Source: Sphingomonas kyeonggiensis (lineage in GTDB: Bacteria > Pseudomonadota > Alphaproteobacteria > Sphingomonadales > Sphingomonadaceae). Taken from it: a stretch of DNA of 64,000 nucleotides. The position numbers and the translations under genes are program-made. Shown piece after piece: positions 18,753 to 27,689 of this stretch (the first letter of the stretch is position 1; each line of letters begins with the position of its first letter). The DNA is taken from the NCBI RefSeq assembly GCF_014196745.1, contig NZ_JACIEH010000001.1:1550001-1614000 (forward strand). Direction: 5' to 3'. The notes beneath the pieces were generated by a model. The model saw nothing but the letters and a program-made list of their open reading frames with translations. It searched no databases and was not told the DNA's origin.

Positions 18753-19988
18753 CTATAAGTGACGCCGGAGCGGCAGTGTGAAGTTGAACGTCGCCCCGCC
18801 TTCAGGGTTGTTGTGCGCGATCATTTCACCACCCAGGTCCCGCAGAATCGTTCTGGAGATCGCCAAGCCTAGTCCCATCTCGGACGGGTCCGTGGAGAAA
18901 AGCGGATCGAATACCCTGGTCTCCTGACCTGGCGGCAGGCCTCCGCCTTGGTCGCTTACAGAGATCGCCACTTCAGGTCCGCCGCGAGTTTGAATTGAAA
19001 TGTGCACATGTCCGCGCGACCGCGCGGATCTCCGATTTGCGCGCAATGCGTTGCGGATCAGATTGACCAGGACCTGCTGCAACTCGATACGGTCGGCGAG
19101 AACGATCGCCACTTCGCAGTCGCTTGCGACCGAAATCTTTGCTGCATCGAGCATCGTCTCATACTCGAGGAGCGTTACACTGGCACGCGCCAGCCCGACG
19201 ATATCCACGGGGCAGGGCGCGCGGTCGCGGCGTACCAGCTGCTCGCGGGTACGGTGCATGAGGTCGCCAGCACGCAGCGCGCTCGTCTTTATCCGTTCGA
19301 ACGCTCGCTTGGCGGCGGCGAGATCGGGAATGTCCTGTTCCAGATATCGGGCACCGATTGCCGCCGTGATCGCGATCGAGCTCACAGGCTGACCCAGTTC
19401 ATGAGCGAGGGATACGGAGAGCATCCCTGCGGCCGACATACGTTCAGCACGCGAGAGTTCGTTCCGGGTCAGGTCGGTCAGTTCACGAAGGCGTTCGCGA
19501 TCCGTGATGTCGTGCATGGCGACGATGGCATGGACTCCATCGTCTCCGTCCATCATCGTGACACCGCAAATCGCCTTGATGACGGACCCGTCGCCGACGA
19601 TCAGAGTGACGACCTGTTCCCAGCGGTCGGCCCCGCCCTCCGCAATCGCCGCAAGTAACTCAACATAGGGAAGCCAGTCGACGACGATCGGGCGACTGGC
19701 GCGCAAAAGCTCCGCCCTGGACTTCTTGAGCATCCGGACCGCGGTATCGTTGGCATCGACCACACGGATTTTCTGAAGGAGGCTGGTGATCAGGCCGGTG
19801 TCACCCTGAAGGATCGTACGCAGGCGATCGCCATGCTCGCCGTGGAGGCGCCGCAACTCGGGCCGCAAAGCCGAGAGATCCTGCTCGAAAAGCGCGACAT
19901 GCGAACGCTCGAAGATATCCTTGTATCTTTGTTCCGTTCCGGAAGCCTGCCCATCACTGTCTCGCCTATCCACGCATCGCCGCCCCAA
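18753..19988 (-). CDS. Soluble PAS histidine kinase (second of four)
   Basis: 411 aa without membrane helices. The sensor region (about 20-165) begins with F-E-R-S-H-V-A-L-F-E-Q-D-L-S and has IRVVDANDTAVRML and HDITDRERL, a PAS module shared with the kinases at 11268 and 27690. HisKA acceptor is His196 (SVSLAHELGQPVSS); HATPase has LQQVLVNLIRNAL, SDQGGGLPP and GLGLAISRTILRDL. Convergent with fdh, divergent from the DUF302/FixJ unit 286 bp away, which makes it the kinase nearest to the FixJ-like regulator. Confidence 0.92.
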   Translation of the reverse strand: MGRRCVDRRDSDGQASGTEQRYKDIFERSHVALFEQDLSALRPELRRLHGEHGDRLRTILQGDTGLITSLLQKIRVVDANDTAVRMLKKSRAELLRASRPIVVDWLPYVELLAAIAEGGADRWEQVVTLIVGDGSVIKAICGVTMMDGDDGVHAIVAMHDITDRERLRELTDLTRNELSRAERMSAAGMLSVSLAHELGQPVSSIAITAAIGARYLEQDIPDLAAAKRAFERIKTSALRAGDLMHRTREQLVRRDRAPCPVDIVGLARASVTLLEYETMLDAAKISVASDCEVAIVLADRIELQQVLVNLIRNALRANRRSARSRGHVHISIQTRGGPEVAISVSDQGGGLPPGQETRVFDPLFSTDPSEMGLGLAISRTILRDLGGEMIAHNNPEGGATFNFTLPLRRHL

Positions 19989-20104
19989 GAAAGATGATTA
20001 GCGGCTCAAAACGGGCCCTATTTGGTTGCGACGTTCGGCAAGGTTTGCAGAACATGCCACCGCGCATCCGCTGGCAGGTTTACTTCGCGGCGGTGTTACG
20101 GGAC

Positions 20105-20218
20105 ATCCTACCGAGGTCTGTACCGGGCGCGACCGTCTCAACACGCAGTCACGGAGCGGCACGTCTTTCTTGGCCGCTTGCCAGCCGAAATTACGGGATC
20201 GGCCTACCAGGGTATGGC
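20105..20218. promoter_or_regulatory. Regulon sites before the DUF302-FixJ unit
   Basis: ATCCTACCGAGGTCTG at 20105-20120 and CCTACCAGGGTATGGC at 20203-20218, centres 96 bp apart; the second is about 65 bp from the DUF302 start. The first shares its 13-base core ATCCTACCGAGGT with the site before fdh. The FixJ-like regulator would thus control its own unit. Confidence 0.6.
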
Positions 20219-20274
20219 TTCGTTCTATGGACCCCTGCTGGCATCAAATCTCCATTGCCCGAAAGGAGATAGAG

Positions 20275-20808
20275 ATGAACACGACGTCAGGTGAAAGCGC
20301 TCCGAACGATGCGCTTCGCTCTTCGGACGAGACCAGTTTCCTGTTGCGGCGGCTTCGGTTCCGGTACTCGTCGCCATTCGCAGAAATAGTCTCCCGGCTC
20401 GAAAGCGCAGTTCGGCGCTTCGATCCGGATCAGAAGCCGGCCTCCTCTGATGGCCCCGATTCGATTGCCGACATCCGCGCCAACATTCAGGCTCAGGCGA
20501 CACCGAGCGGTTTCGTGCTGCTCGCCAAGATCGACCACCAGCTCCTCGAGCATCTTGGGCGCAAGGGTAAGAGCATCCAGTATGCGATCGGCAATCCGCT
20601 CGTGGCAGCCGAGCTCACCATCGCAACTTCCGGTGCGGCACTATATGCTCCCTTCAGGCTTGCGGTGATCAAAGAGGCCTTCGGTGATGCCACCACCATC
20701 CTGTGCGACGATCCGGCGGATCTCATGGGCTCGTTCGGTAACGCGGAAGCCGCGAAGATCGGCCTCGAGCTCTCGTCCAAGCTGAGGAAGCTCCTCGAGA
20801 CGCTATAA
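20275..20808 (+). CDS. DUF302-domain protein
   Basis: 177 aa. The DUF302 pattern is present: SGFVLLAKIDHQLLEHL, a central QYAIGNPLVAAELTIATSGAALYAPFRLAVIKEA and a final phase of alternating strands. The family binds small ligands, with function largely unknown. AAGGAG lies 6-8 nt before the ATG. It is followed after 64 nt by the FixJ-like regulator, probably in one transcript. Confidence 0.85.
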   Translation: MNTTSGESAPNDALRSSDETSFLLRRLRFRYSSPFAEIVSRLESAVRRFDPDQKPASSDGPDSIADIRANIQAQATPSGFVLLAKIDHQLLEHLGRKGKSIQYAIGNPLVAAELTIATSGAALYAPFRLAVIKEAFGDATTILCDDPADLMGSFGNAEAAKIGLELSSKLRKLLETL

Positions 20809-20872
20809 GACGGTGCCGCGCCATTGCGGACGTATGACGTGCGTGATGGCGCGGTTGCCCAAGGGAGGCCCC

Positions 20873-21511
20873 GTGATATCCAAGCAGCGTTGCCGGTGGC
20901 TGGGAGACGAAAGCGCCGCGGTGCTCATCGTCGATGATGATGCGGAGCTCCAGGCCGACCTCATCTGCCTGTTCGCCTCAGCGGGCATAACCGCAACAGG
21001 CTTTAGTTCGGCGGCGGAAATTCTTGGGGCGACGCTACCGTATCTTCCCAGCTGTCTGATACTGGATCTCCACCTAGGGCGCGCGTGCGGGCTGGCAACG
21101 CAGCAGCGCCTGCTGGAGAAGGGATTTCGGAGTCCCGTGATCTTTCTCACCGGCAGCCCCGAACTGGCAGCGGTAGTCGATGCGATGAAGGCTGGGGCCA
21201 GCGACTTCCTGGCGAAGCCGTTCGATCCCTCCAATCTGATACGCGTGGTCCGTTCCGCGCTCGAACGGGATCGTGAGCGCTGGTTGGCTGACGAACGCAT
21301 GCGGGATCTTCGTCAACGTGCGGGCAAACTGACGCCTCGCGAACTCGATGTGTTCCAATGCCTGATGCGTGGACTGCTGAACAAGCAAATCGCGTTCGAG
21401 TTGGGCCTATCGGAGATCACGGTCAAGATTCACCGATCCAATGTGAAGCGCAAGCTGCGGGCAGAATCCGTTGTGGACCTCGTTCGCAAGGGCTTTCTGC
21501 TCGAAGTCTGA
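20873..21511 (+). CDS. FixJ/NarL-type response regulator
   Basis: About 212 aa from a GTG at 20873 with GGGAGG just upstream; the frame is open to 20813. Receiver: IVDDDAE, phospho-Asp in LILDLHLGR, Thr in IFLTGSP, Lys in LAKPFDPS. Output: LuxR-type helix-turn-helix (LTPRELDVFQCLMRGLLNKQIAFELGLSEITVKIHRSNVKRKL). It is the only DNA-binding response regulator in the window, while four histidine kinases lack a partner. Related NarL-family proteins bind TACC-type inverted heptamers, like the sites seen here, so it is the best candidate for the regulon activator (inference). Confidence 0.93.
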   Translation: MISKQRCRWLGDESAAVLIVDDDAELQADLICLFASAGITATGFSSAAEILGATLPYLPSCLILDLHLGRACGLATQQRLLEKGFRSPVIFLTGSPELAAVVDAMKAGASDFLAKPFDPSNLIRVVRSALERDRERWLADERMRDLRQRAGKLTPRELDVFQCLMRGLLNKQIAFELGLSEITVKIHRSNVKRKLRAESVVDLVRKGFLLEV

Positions 21512-21523
21512 ACAGGTCTGGAC

Positions 21524-21539
21524 GCATACCAGGGTATGC
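21524..21539. promoter_or_regulatory. Symmetric regulon site before the efflux operon
   Basis: GCATACC-AG-GGTATGC, 7-bp perfect arms: the most symmetric copy of the repeated site. It starts 13 nt after the FixJ-like stop and lies about 185 bp before the TolC-type gene. Confidence 0.6.
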
Positions 21540-21583
21540 AGGCCCGCGACCCTTGTAGGGGTGTGGGGGCATGCCAGGCCGTG

Positions 21584-21619
21584 CCAGTCCGGACGAGGAA
21601 ATATCCTCGTCCGGACTGG
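21584..21619. terminator. 15-bp perfect stem-loop between regulator and efflux operon
   Basis: CCAGTCCGGACGAGG and CCTCGTCCGGACTGG pair perfectly around the loop AAATAT. No T run follows, so it could be a Rho-independent terminator with a weak tail, an RNA stabiliser or an operator. Confidence 0.5.
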
Positions 21620-21718
21620 AGCCCTCAACTGTCCTCGTTCCTCTCCTCGCAAGCACAGTGCCTGAGCTGCCGCAAGCGCGGGGTCTGGCGGGCTCAGGCA
21701 CTGAATTGCACGCGTCCG

Positions 21719-23212
21719 ATGCACCGCCGCCGTTTCCGGCTCTGGTTGAGCGCCGTCTACCTGGGCTCCTCGTCCTTTATGGTAGGAACAGTGCGCGCGC
21801 AGGAAGTGGCTCTGAGTTTCGACGCGGCGGATCGCCGCTTGCGGGAGACGTCAGCCAGTTTGGAGGCCGCAGATCATTCCGTCACGGCGGCCAGGGAAAC
21901 GCGCGCGTCGGTGAAAACCCTGCGCCGGCCGGTCGTGAATATCTCCGCGCAGTATATCGAGTATCAGAAATCCTTGTCGCTCGACCTGACAGCGACAAAA
22001 CAGGCCGCGGCGACAAGCGCCCAGGATCTCATAGACGGCTTGCCGGGCTCGGTGCCGGCACCCTATCAGGAAGTAGCGGCGGAGATCGGCAATCGCCTGT
22101 CCCAGGCCTTGCCTGGACTCCTCGCCGCCATCCCCGACACGCTTTCCTATCGTTACCGGGACGATGTCTTCCGGCCCACCATCTCGGTCGGCATGCCACT
22201 CTATACTGGCGGGGCGGTCGGCGCGATTCAGCGAGGGGCCTCGGCGGGTGTCTCGCTTGCGAGTGCGCAATCGGCCCAGGCGAGAGACCTCGCGCGTATC
22301 AACCTGATCCGCGTCTATTTCGGGCAGCTGACCGCGCAGTCGCTGGAAGCCGCGGCGCTCGAAACCAGGGACGCGCTGGCAAAGCTGTACTCTGACGCGC
22401 AACGGATGGAGGAAGCGGGACTGACCCCGCACTCCGCGACCCTGGAAGCGCAGGTGGCGAGCGATGCGGCCGAGCGAGTATATCAAAGGGCTTCTCTCGC
22501 GTACCGGTCTGCGCAGGACGAGCTGGCGCGCCTCCTGGAGGTGGAAGCGGCCCGGCCCACGACACCGCTCTTTGTTGTCTCGCAGGCCCTGCCGCCGGCG
22601 GCGAGCTTCCTCGGGGGTGAGGATGCCGTGCCCCAGAGCCGGCAGGCCGATGCCGCGAGGGATATCGCGCGCGCAGGCGTCGATCTCGCTCGGTCGCGCT
22701 TCCGTCCCCAAGCCTATGCGTTTGGCGAGTATAATCTCAATCGAAACGGGGCACTTCCGACTGAGCCTGACTGGGTGGTTGGCGTTGGCGGCCGGTTCAC
22801 CCTCTTCTCCAACGTCGGACGCGGGCATGCGCTCGCTTCGGCAAAGGCAAGGGAAATGGCTGCGGCGGCCAATGCGCGCGAAGCGCGGAAGAACGCCGCG
22901 ATTGCCACGCTGCAGGCATGGGACCTGGTAGAGGCTGCGCGGCGGTCCTTTCTCCTGCTGGACAGCGGGATCAGCGCGGCAAAAGAGAATTTGCGGTCCC
23001 AGCAACTTTCGTTTCGCGAAGGCGAAGCGACGATAGCGGCCGTCCTGCGCGCCCAGTCCGCACTGGAAGCCGCGAAATCCCAGAGGATCGCGGCCGCCTA
23101 TGAATATGATCTCGCGCTCGCGGGATTGCTGGCAGCGTCGGGCCAGCTCGACACCTTCTCAGACTATCTCGCGCGTGCGGACTTTCGCGTGGCGCCGGAG
23201 ACCCAGCCGTGA
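21719..23212 (+). CDS. TolC-family outer membrane efflux channel
   Basis: About 497 aa with a signal peptide ending near GTVRAQE. Two repeats of long coiled-coil helices with TolC-type spacing are visible (PTISVGMPLYTGGAVGA and the matching GVGGRFTLFSNVGRGHA). Forms the outer-membrane duct for the tripartite pump encoded downstream; its stop overlaps the HlyD start. The ATG at 21719 is chosen because the signal peptide starts there; no strong ribosome site is visible. Confidence 0.9.
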   Translation: MHRRRFRLWLSAVYLGSSSFMVGTVRAQEVALSFDAADRRLRETSASLEAADHSVTAARETRASVKTLRRPVVNISAQYIEYQKSLSLDLTATKQAAATSAQDLIDGLPGSVPAPYQEVAAEIGNRLSQALPGLLAAIPDTLSYRYRDDVFRPTISVGMPLYTGGAVGAIQRGASAGVSLASAQSAQARDLARINLIRVYFGQLTAQSLEAAALETRDALAKLYSDAQRMEEAGLTPHSATLEAQVASDAAERVYQRASLAYRSAQDELARLLEVEAARPTTPLFVVSQALPPAASFLGGEDAVPQSRQADAARDIARAGVDLARSRFRPQAYAFGEYNLNRNGALPTEPDWVVGVGGRFTLFSNVGRGHALASAKAREMAAAANAREARKNAAIATLQAWDLVEAARRSFLLLDSGISAAKENLRSQQLSFREGEATIAAVLRAQSALEAAKSQRIAAAYEYDLALAGLLAASGQLDTFSDYLARADFRVAPETQP

Positions 23213-24216
23213 ACGACATCGCACCTACGGGCAAAGGACTGTTTCGAGCGCGCCTGCTCTTTTACGCCGCCCTGTTGATTGTCTGCATTGTCCTTGCCGT
23301 GGGACTCTGGCTCGCGAACAGGCCGTCGCAGCCACCGCTGCAGGGAGAGGTAGACGCGGACACCGTGAATATAGGGACGAAGGTTCTCTCCCGTGTGGAC
23401 AAGCTTCTCGTCGATGAGGGCGACCGGGTAGAGGCGGGAGGTGTGCTCGCACTGCTTTCCAGTCCTGAAGTCGGCAATGGCCAGCTTCAGGCGCAGGCGG
23501 CGCTCGACAGCGCCCAGGCGGCGCAATCCCTGACGGACGAGGGAAGTCGGGTGGAGGACATCACTAGTCTGCGCGCAAACTGGCAGGCGGCTGAGGCACA
23601 GGCGGCTCTTGCTTCGACAAGCAGTGCGCGTGCGGATCGTCTGTTCGCACAGGGCGTGATAGCGGCCCAACGCCGGGATGAGGCGCGCGCGGCAAGGGAA
23701 AGCAGCGTCAGCGCCGCTTCGGCACTCAAGGCACAATATCTGAAAGCGGTTGCCGGTGCGCGACCCCAGGCACGACGCATGGCGGAGGCACAGGTACGCA
23801 TAGCCGCCGCAGGAGCGGATACGGCGCAGTCCCTGGACCGGGAGACGAGGCTTGTTTCGCCGATTTCCGGCGAGGTGGTGCGTCGCCTGGTGCGGCAAGG
23901 CGAGATCGTGAGTCCGATCCTTCCGGCACTTCAGGTCGTTGATATCGACCATCCCTATGTGCTCGTGAACGTGCGGGAGGACGATTATCGCGGTTTGCGG
24001 GAGGGGCGCGTCCTCTCGGGACGGGTCCCGGCGCTCAGCCGTTCGCTGCGCTTCCGGGTGCGACATATCGCACCCCAGGGCTCATTCGCGACGTTTCGCG
24101 CGGTGCGGGCATCGCGCGGATATGATGTCCGCGCTTTCGAGGTGAAGCTCTATCCGGTGGAGAAAGCCGAGGGGTTGCGTCCCGGCATGAGCGTTCTCTT
24201 CGAATGGCCGCAATGA
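23209..24216 (+). CDS. HlyD-family periplasmic adaptor
   Basis: 335 aa, GTG start overlapping the TolC stop (GTGA). One N-terminal transmembrane helix (LLFYAALLIVCIVLAVGLWLA), lipoyl halves around VLSRVDKLLVDEGDRVEAGGVLALL and LVSPISGEVVRRLVRQGEIV, a long Ala/Gln-rich coiled-coil hairpin between them and a C-terminal beta barrel. Bridges the inner-membrane permeases and the TolC channel. Confidence 0.92.
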   Translation: MNDIAPTGKGLFRARLLFYAALLIVCIVLAVGLWLANRPSQPPLQGEVDADTVNIGTKVLSRVDKLLVDEGDRVEAGGVLALLSSPEVGNGQLQAQAALDSAQAAQSLTDEGSRVEDITSLRANWQAAEAQAALASTSSARADRLFAQGVIAAQRRDEARAARESSVSAASALKAQYLKAVAGARPQARRMAEAQVRIAAAGADTAQSLDRETRLVSPISGEVVRRLVRQGEIVSPILPALQVVDIDHPYVLVNVREDDYRGLREGRVLSGRVPALSRSLRFRVRHIAPQGSFATFRAVRASRGYDVRAFEVKLYPVEKAEGLRPGMSVLFEWPQ

Positions 24217-25334
24217 GCTTCGCACGCGCGTTTCGCAGCGAGGTGCGCCGGATCCGGCGGACACCAATCGATCTCGCACTGCTGACGATCGTTCCGGCAG
24301 TCCTGCTTGGTCTGATGGCCGCGATGATCTCCCCAGGGGCCTTTGACTCATTGCGTGTTGTCATCGTGGACCGGGACGGAGGTCCGGTTGCACGCAAGAT
24401 GGTGCGCAATGTCGTGGCTTTACCCCGGATCGAGGTCATGGGGGTCACGCCAGAGATCGAAGACGCGCTCTCCGCGATCCGTCGGGAGGATGCAGTGGCC
24501 GCGCTCGTTATACCGCGCGGCATCGGAGATGGGCGGCCGGGGCGACAGCCGGTCGAGATATTCTACGAAGCCCAGTTTCTGGCGGCGGGGTCCTTCGCGT
24601 CCAATTCGCTGCAATCGGCCGCGCGCGATGCCCTGGCTTGGGGCGCAGCGGTGGAAGCACCCGGCGGCGCGGAAATTCGCCGAGTGCTCCCCGGTGTCCA
24701 TGTGACCTTGCTCGGCAACCCGACGCTCAGCGTCGAATGGTATCTCGGGTTGCTTCTGGGCCCCGGCATCCTGCATCTCATCATCGCTATTACCGCGATC
24801 GCCTCGGTCGGAACGGTGATCGACAAGGGCAGCTTCGCAACTTTCGCAAGGGGCACGTCCGCGCCTGGGCTCGATCTGGCCGGCCGGCTTCTGCCGCATG
24901 TGCTGGCCGGCACCTTGTGGGGCGTCCTTTGGTTCCTCTGGCTCACGGTCGTCCGGGGGTATTGGTTCGAGGGCAGCATGCTGATCGTGGCGATGGGTCT
25001 CCTGATGCTGTTTCTCGCGACAGTCGGGATCGGAATATTGTTGCTCGCGCTGACAAAGGAACTCGCCACTTCGCTTTCCGGTGCGGTGATCATCACCGGT
25101 TCGGCACTGGCCTATTCAGGTGCATCGTTCCCAAGCGATGGCGCATCGTCCTTCGTGCGCATCTGGAGCACCGCACTGCCGCTGACCCATTATCTCCGGC
25201 TGCAGATGGACGAGGTGATGGGAACCGCCCTGGCTCCTGCAATGGCGGAAATCGCTATTCTCTTGCTCTATCCGCTCCTGACCGGCGGTCTGGCCATCTG
25301 GATGATCGCACGTTCGGGAAGGGCACAGGCGTGA
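24213..25334 (+). CDS. ABC-2 type permease subunit 1
   Basis: About 373 aa starting at an ATG that overlaps the HlyD stop (ATGA). Architecture of ABC-2/YhhJ-like permeases: one N-terminal helix (LALLTIVPAVLLGLMAAM), a large periplasmic domain with VVIVDRDGGPVARKMVRNV, then about five C-terminal helices. Works with the next permease. No ATP-binding gene is in the operon. Confidence 0.88.
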   Translation: MSFARAFRSEVRRIRRTPIDLALLTIVPAVLLGLMAAMISPGAFDSLRVVIVDRDGGPVARKMVRNVVALPRIEVMGVTPEIEDALSAIRREDAVAALVIPRGIGDGRPGRQPVEIFYEAQFLAAGSFASNSLQSAARDALAWGAAVEAPGGAEIRRVLPGVHVTLLGNPTLSVEWYLGLLLGPGILHLIIAITAIASVGTVIDKGSFATFARGTSAPGLDLAGRLLPHVLAGTLWGVLWFLWLTVVRGYWFEGSMLIVAMGLLMLFLATVGIGILLLALTKELATSLSGAVIITGSALAYSGASFPSDGASSFVRIWSTALPLTHYLRLQMDEVMGTALAPAMAEIAILLLYPLLTGGLAIWMIARSGRAQA

Positions 25335-26476
25335 GTGTCTGGCGGTCCTTCGAGAGGACGATGATGGAGATCCTGACCGCACGCGAGCTCGCTTCGCTCG
25401 CGATCATCTCGGTCATCTTCTACGCCTTTTACTATCCGGCTCCCTATGCGCACCAGGTCGCGACCGACCTTTCGGTGGTTGTCGTCGATCAGGATCAAAC
25501 GGAATTCTCCCGCCGGCTTGTGCGCGATCTGAACGCAACGCAGTCGGTCCAGGTCGTTGGTCAGGTGGCGGACATGGCGCACGGTCGCGAGATTCTGCGG
25601 GATGGGCGCGCGGAAGGCGTGCTGCTGATCTCAAAGGGGCTCTCGGGCGCGATCTGGGCGGGCCGGGGCGGTGAGGGCATCGGCCTGGTTGTCGAGGGCA
25701 GCTACTTCGTTCGCGCGGAAAACGTAGTGGGAGCCGTCAGCGCTGCGGTGGCAGCACAGGCGGCCCGGTTCGGCGAAAGGATCGGGGCGGCAAACCCGGT
25801 CGAGCAAGGGAGGGCGGCGGAGGTCACCGTGCAACCCCTGTTCAACGGCGTTGCCGGCTATCGGGATTATGTCTTCCCGTCGATCGCGGTCGTGATCCTG
25901 CAACAGACACTGCTTTTCACCGCGGCGCGACTGGTTGCCGAGCGCCGTCGCCGCCGGGAACCCCCTGGCGGAATTTCGGATGCCTTGGGAGCCTGGATTG
26001 CCTGCATCCTGACAGGCCTTCTCGGCCAGGCGTTCTTCTTCGGTTTCGCCTATTGGCTTCAGGACGTGCCGCGGAGCGGGAACATGATCGGCCTGCTTCT
26101 CGCAATGCCGATCTTCTCGGCCGCGGTGGCAGCGCTCGGACTGTTGCTCGGCACATTGTTTCGGGACGGGGACGATGCGCTGAAGCTCCTTATGCCGACG
26201 TCCGTGCCGCTGGTGTTCCTGACCGGCTTTGCCTGGCCGCTCAACCAGATGCCGGGCTGGCTCGCGGCCTTGTCCTGGCTGTCGCCGGCGACGGCCGGGG
26301 TGCATTCGATTGTGCGCTTCAATCAGATGGGGGCGTCGCTACCCGAGGCGGCCGCACCTTTGGGCGTCCTGATATTCCTGACGATCCTCTTCCTGTCTGG
26401 CTGGCTCTGGCGTAGCCAGGCTGCGTCGCCAAGTTCAGTGGACATGGACGATGACGGTCGCGCAGAGCCGGCATGA
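25331..26476 (+). CDS. ABC-2 type permease subunit 2
   Basis: 381 aa from a GTG at 25331 that overlaps the previous stop (GTGA). N-terminal helix LASLAIISVIFYAFYY, periplasmic domain with VVVVDQDQTEFSRRLVRDL, and C-terminal helices including FAWPLNQMPGWLAALSWLSPATAG, typical of YhhJ/YbhS-like permeases. The same frame is open back to 24638 but that part lies inside subunit 1 and is not coding. Last gene of the TolC-HlyD-permease-permease operon. Confidence 0.88.
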   Translation: MSVWRSFERTMMEILTARELASLAIISVIFYAFYYPAPYAHQVATDLSVVVVDQDQTEFSRRLVRDLNATQSVQVVGQVADMAHGREILRDGRAEGVLLISKGLSGAIWAGRGGEGIGLVVEGSYFVRAENVVGAVSAAVAAQAARFGERIGAANPVEQGRAAEVTVQPLFNGVAGYRDYVFPSIAVVILQQTLLFTAARLVAERRRRREPPGGISDALGAWIACILTGLLGQAFFFGFAYWLQDVPRSGNMIGLLLAMPIFSAAVAALGLLLGTLFRDGDDALKLLMPTSVPLVFLTGFAWPLNQMPGWLAALSWLSPATAGVHSIVRFNQMGASLPEAAAPLGVLIFLTILFLSGWLWRSQAASPSSVDMDDDGRAEPA

Positions 26477-26545
26477 CCTGCCTCCCGCTTCTCGCTCCGG
26501 TGTGCCTGAGGCATGAGATTCGGAAGGACCCTACCGGGAGGCGTC

Positions 26546-27526
26546 ATGACGAGGAGTAATTTGCGGCTGAAACTGCCGCTGGTGCCGGCCTCCTTTTTCG
26601 GGATCGTGCTCGGCTTGGCAGGCCTCGCCAACGACTGGCGGGCAGCGCATCTGGCCTGGGGGCTGCCTTCGGCGGTCGCCGACGTCATTTACGGCGCCGC
26701 ATTGCTCATCTGGGCCCTGCTGCTCGCCCTCTACAGCCTGAAATGGATCGGGGCGCGAAAATCGGCCTTGGAAGAGGCCATGCACCCAGTGCAGTGCTGC
26801 TTCGTCGGACTCGTGGGCGTGGCAACGTTGCTGGTGGCACAAGGGGCTCCAATGGGCTGGCGCCCCTTGGCACTGGCACTATTCGCGCTGGGCGCAGTCT
26901 TTACCTTCGGTTTCGGCATCTGGCGCACGGGCCAGCTTTGGCAGGGAGACCGTGATCCGGCGACCACGACTCCGGTACTCTATCTGCCTCTGGTAGCCGG
27001 CGGGTTTGTGACGGCGACTGTCGTGTCGGGGTTCGGCTATCCAAAGTGGGGCGAGCTGGCGTTCGGAGCGGCCTTCTTCACCTGGCTCGCCATCGAATCC
27101 GTGCTCCTCCACCGCCTTTACACCGCCCCGGCGCTTGCGCCCGCACTTCGTCCGACGCTGGGCATCCAGCTTGCGCCGCCTGCAGTGGGCGCCACTGCCT
27201 ATCTCGCGGTGGCGGGCGGGGAGGGAGGCATGCTGGCCCATATGATGATCGGCTACGCGTTGCTGCAGGTGCTGATCCTTGCGCGCGCGATCCGCTGGAT
27301 CGCGGCACAGCCTTTTGGTCCTGGCTATTGGGCATTCACTTTCGGTGGCACGGCGCTCGCCGGCGCGACGATTAGATTGTCCATGGCCCCGGGAGAAACT
27401 GCGCTTGCAGCGCTTGCGCCGTATCTCTTCGTCGCCGCAAATCTGTTGGTGCTGGGCATCTTCTTCCTGACGCTTGGGCTGCTTATCCACGGACGCCTGC
27501 TACCGGCGCCGGTACCGGAGCGCTGA
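26546..27526 (+). CDS. TehA/SLAC1-family transporter
   Basis: About 326 aa integral membrane protein with roughly ten helices. The start LKLPLVPASFFGIVLGLAGLA, then PSAVADVIYGAALLIWALLL and GYWAFTFGGTALAGATIRL, match the TehA/SLAC1 anion-channel family (tellurite resistance TehA, C4-dicarboxylate efflux). GGGAGG is placed well before the ATG. It follows the efflux operon by 69 nt and may be co-transcribed. Confidence 0.85.
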   Translation: MTRSNLRLKLPLVPASFFGIVLGLAGLANDWRAAHLAWGLPSAVADVIYGAALLIWALLLALYSLKWIGARKSALEEAMHPVQCCFVGLVGVATLLVAQGAPMGWRPLALALFALGAVFTFGFGIWRTGQLWQGDRDPATTTPVLYLPLVAGGFVTATVVSGFGYPKWGELAFGAAFFTWLAIESVLLHRLYTAPALAPALRPTLGIQLAPPAVGATAYLAVAGGEGGMLAHMMIGYALLQVLILARAIRWIAAQPFGPGYWAFTFGGTALAGATIRLSMAPGETALAALAPYLFVAANLLVLGIFFLTLGLLIHGRLLPAPVPER

Positions 27527-27689
27527 GCGAATGGAAATGTGGGGGAAATGGAACCGATCATGTCATGTTCCAGCGGCCGGCCTTAGGGGCTTGGATGAGA
27601 CACGATCCTGCCATGACTGGCCGGCTCAGCCAGGGCGATAAGATTCCGGGTTTTGCCACGAAGTCCTCAATGCCGGGCCGGTCTGGGGC

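Noticed and set aside
24638..25330. N-terminal extension of the second permease
   Set aside because: Sits inside the first permease in another frame; the GTG at 25331 with GTGA overlap gives the expected length.
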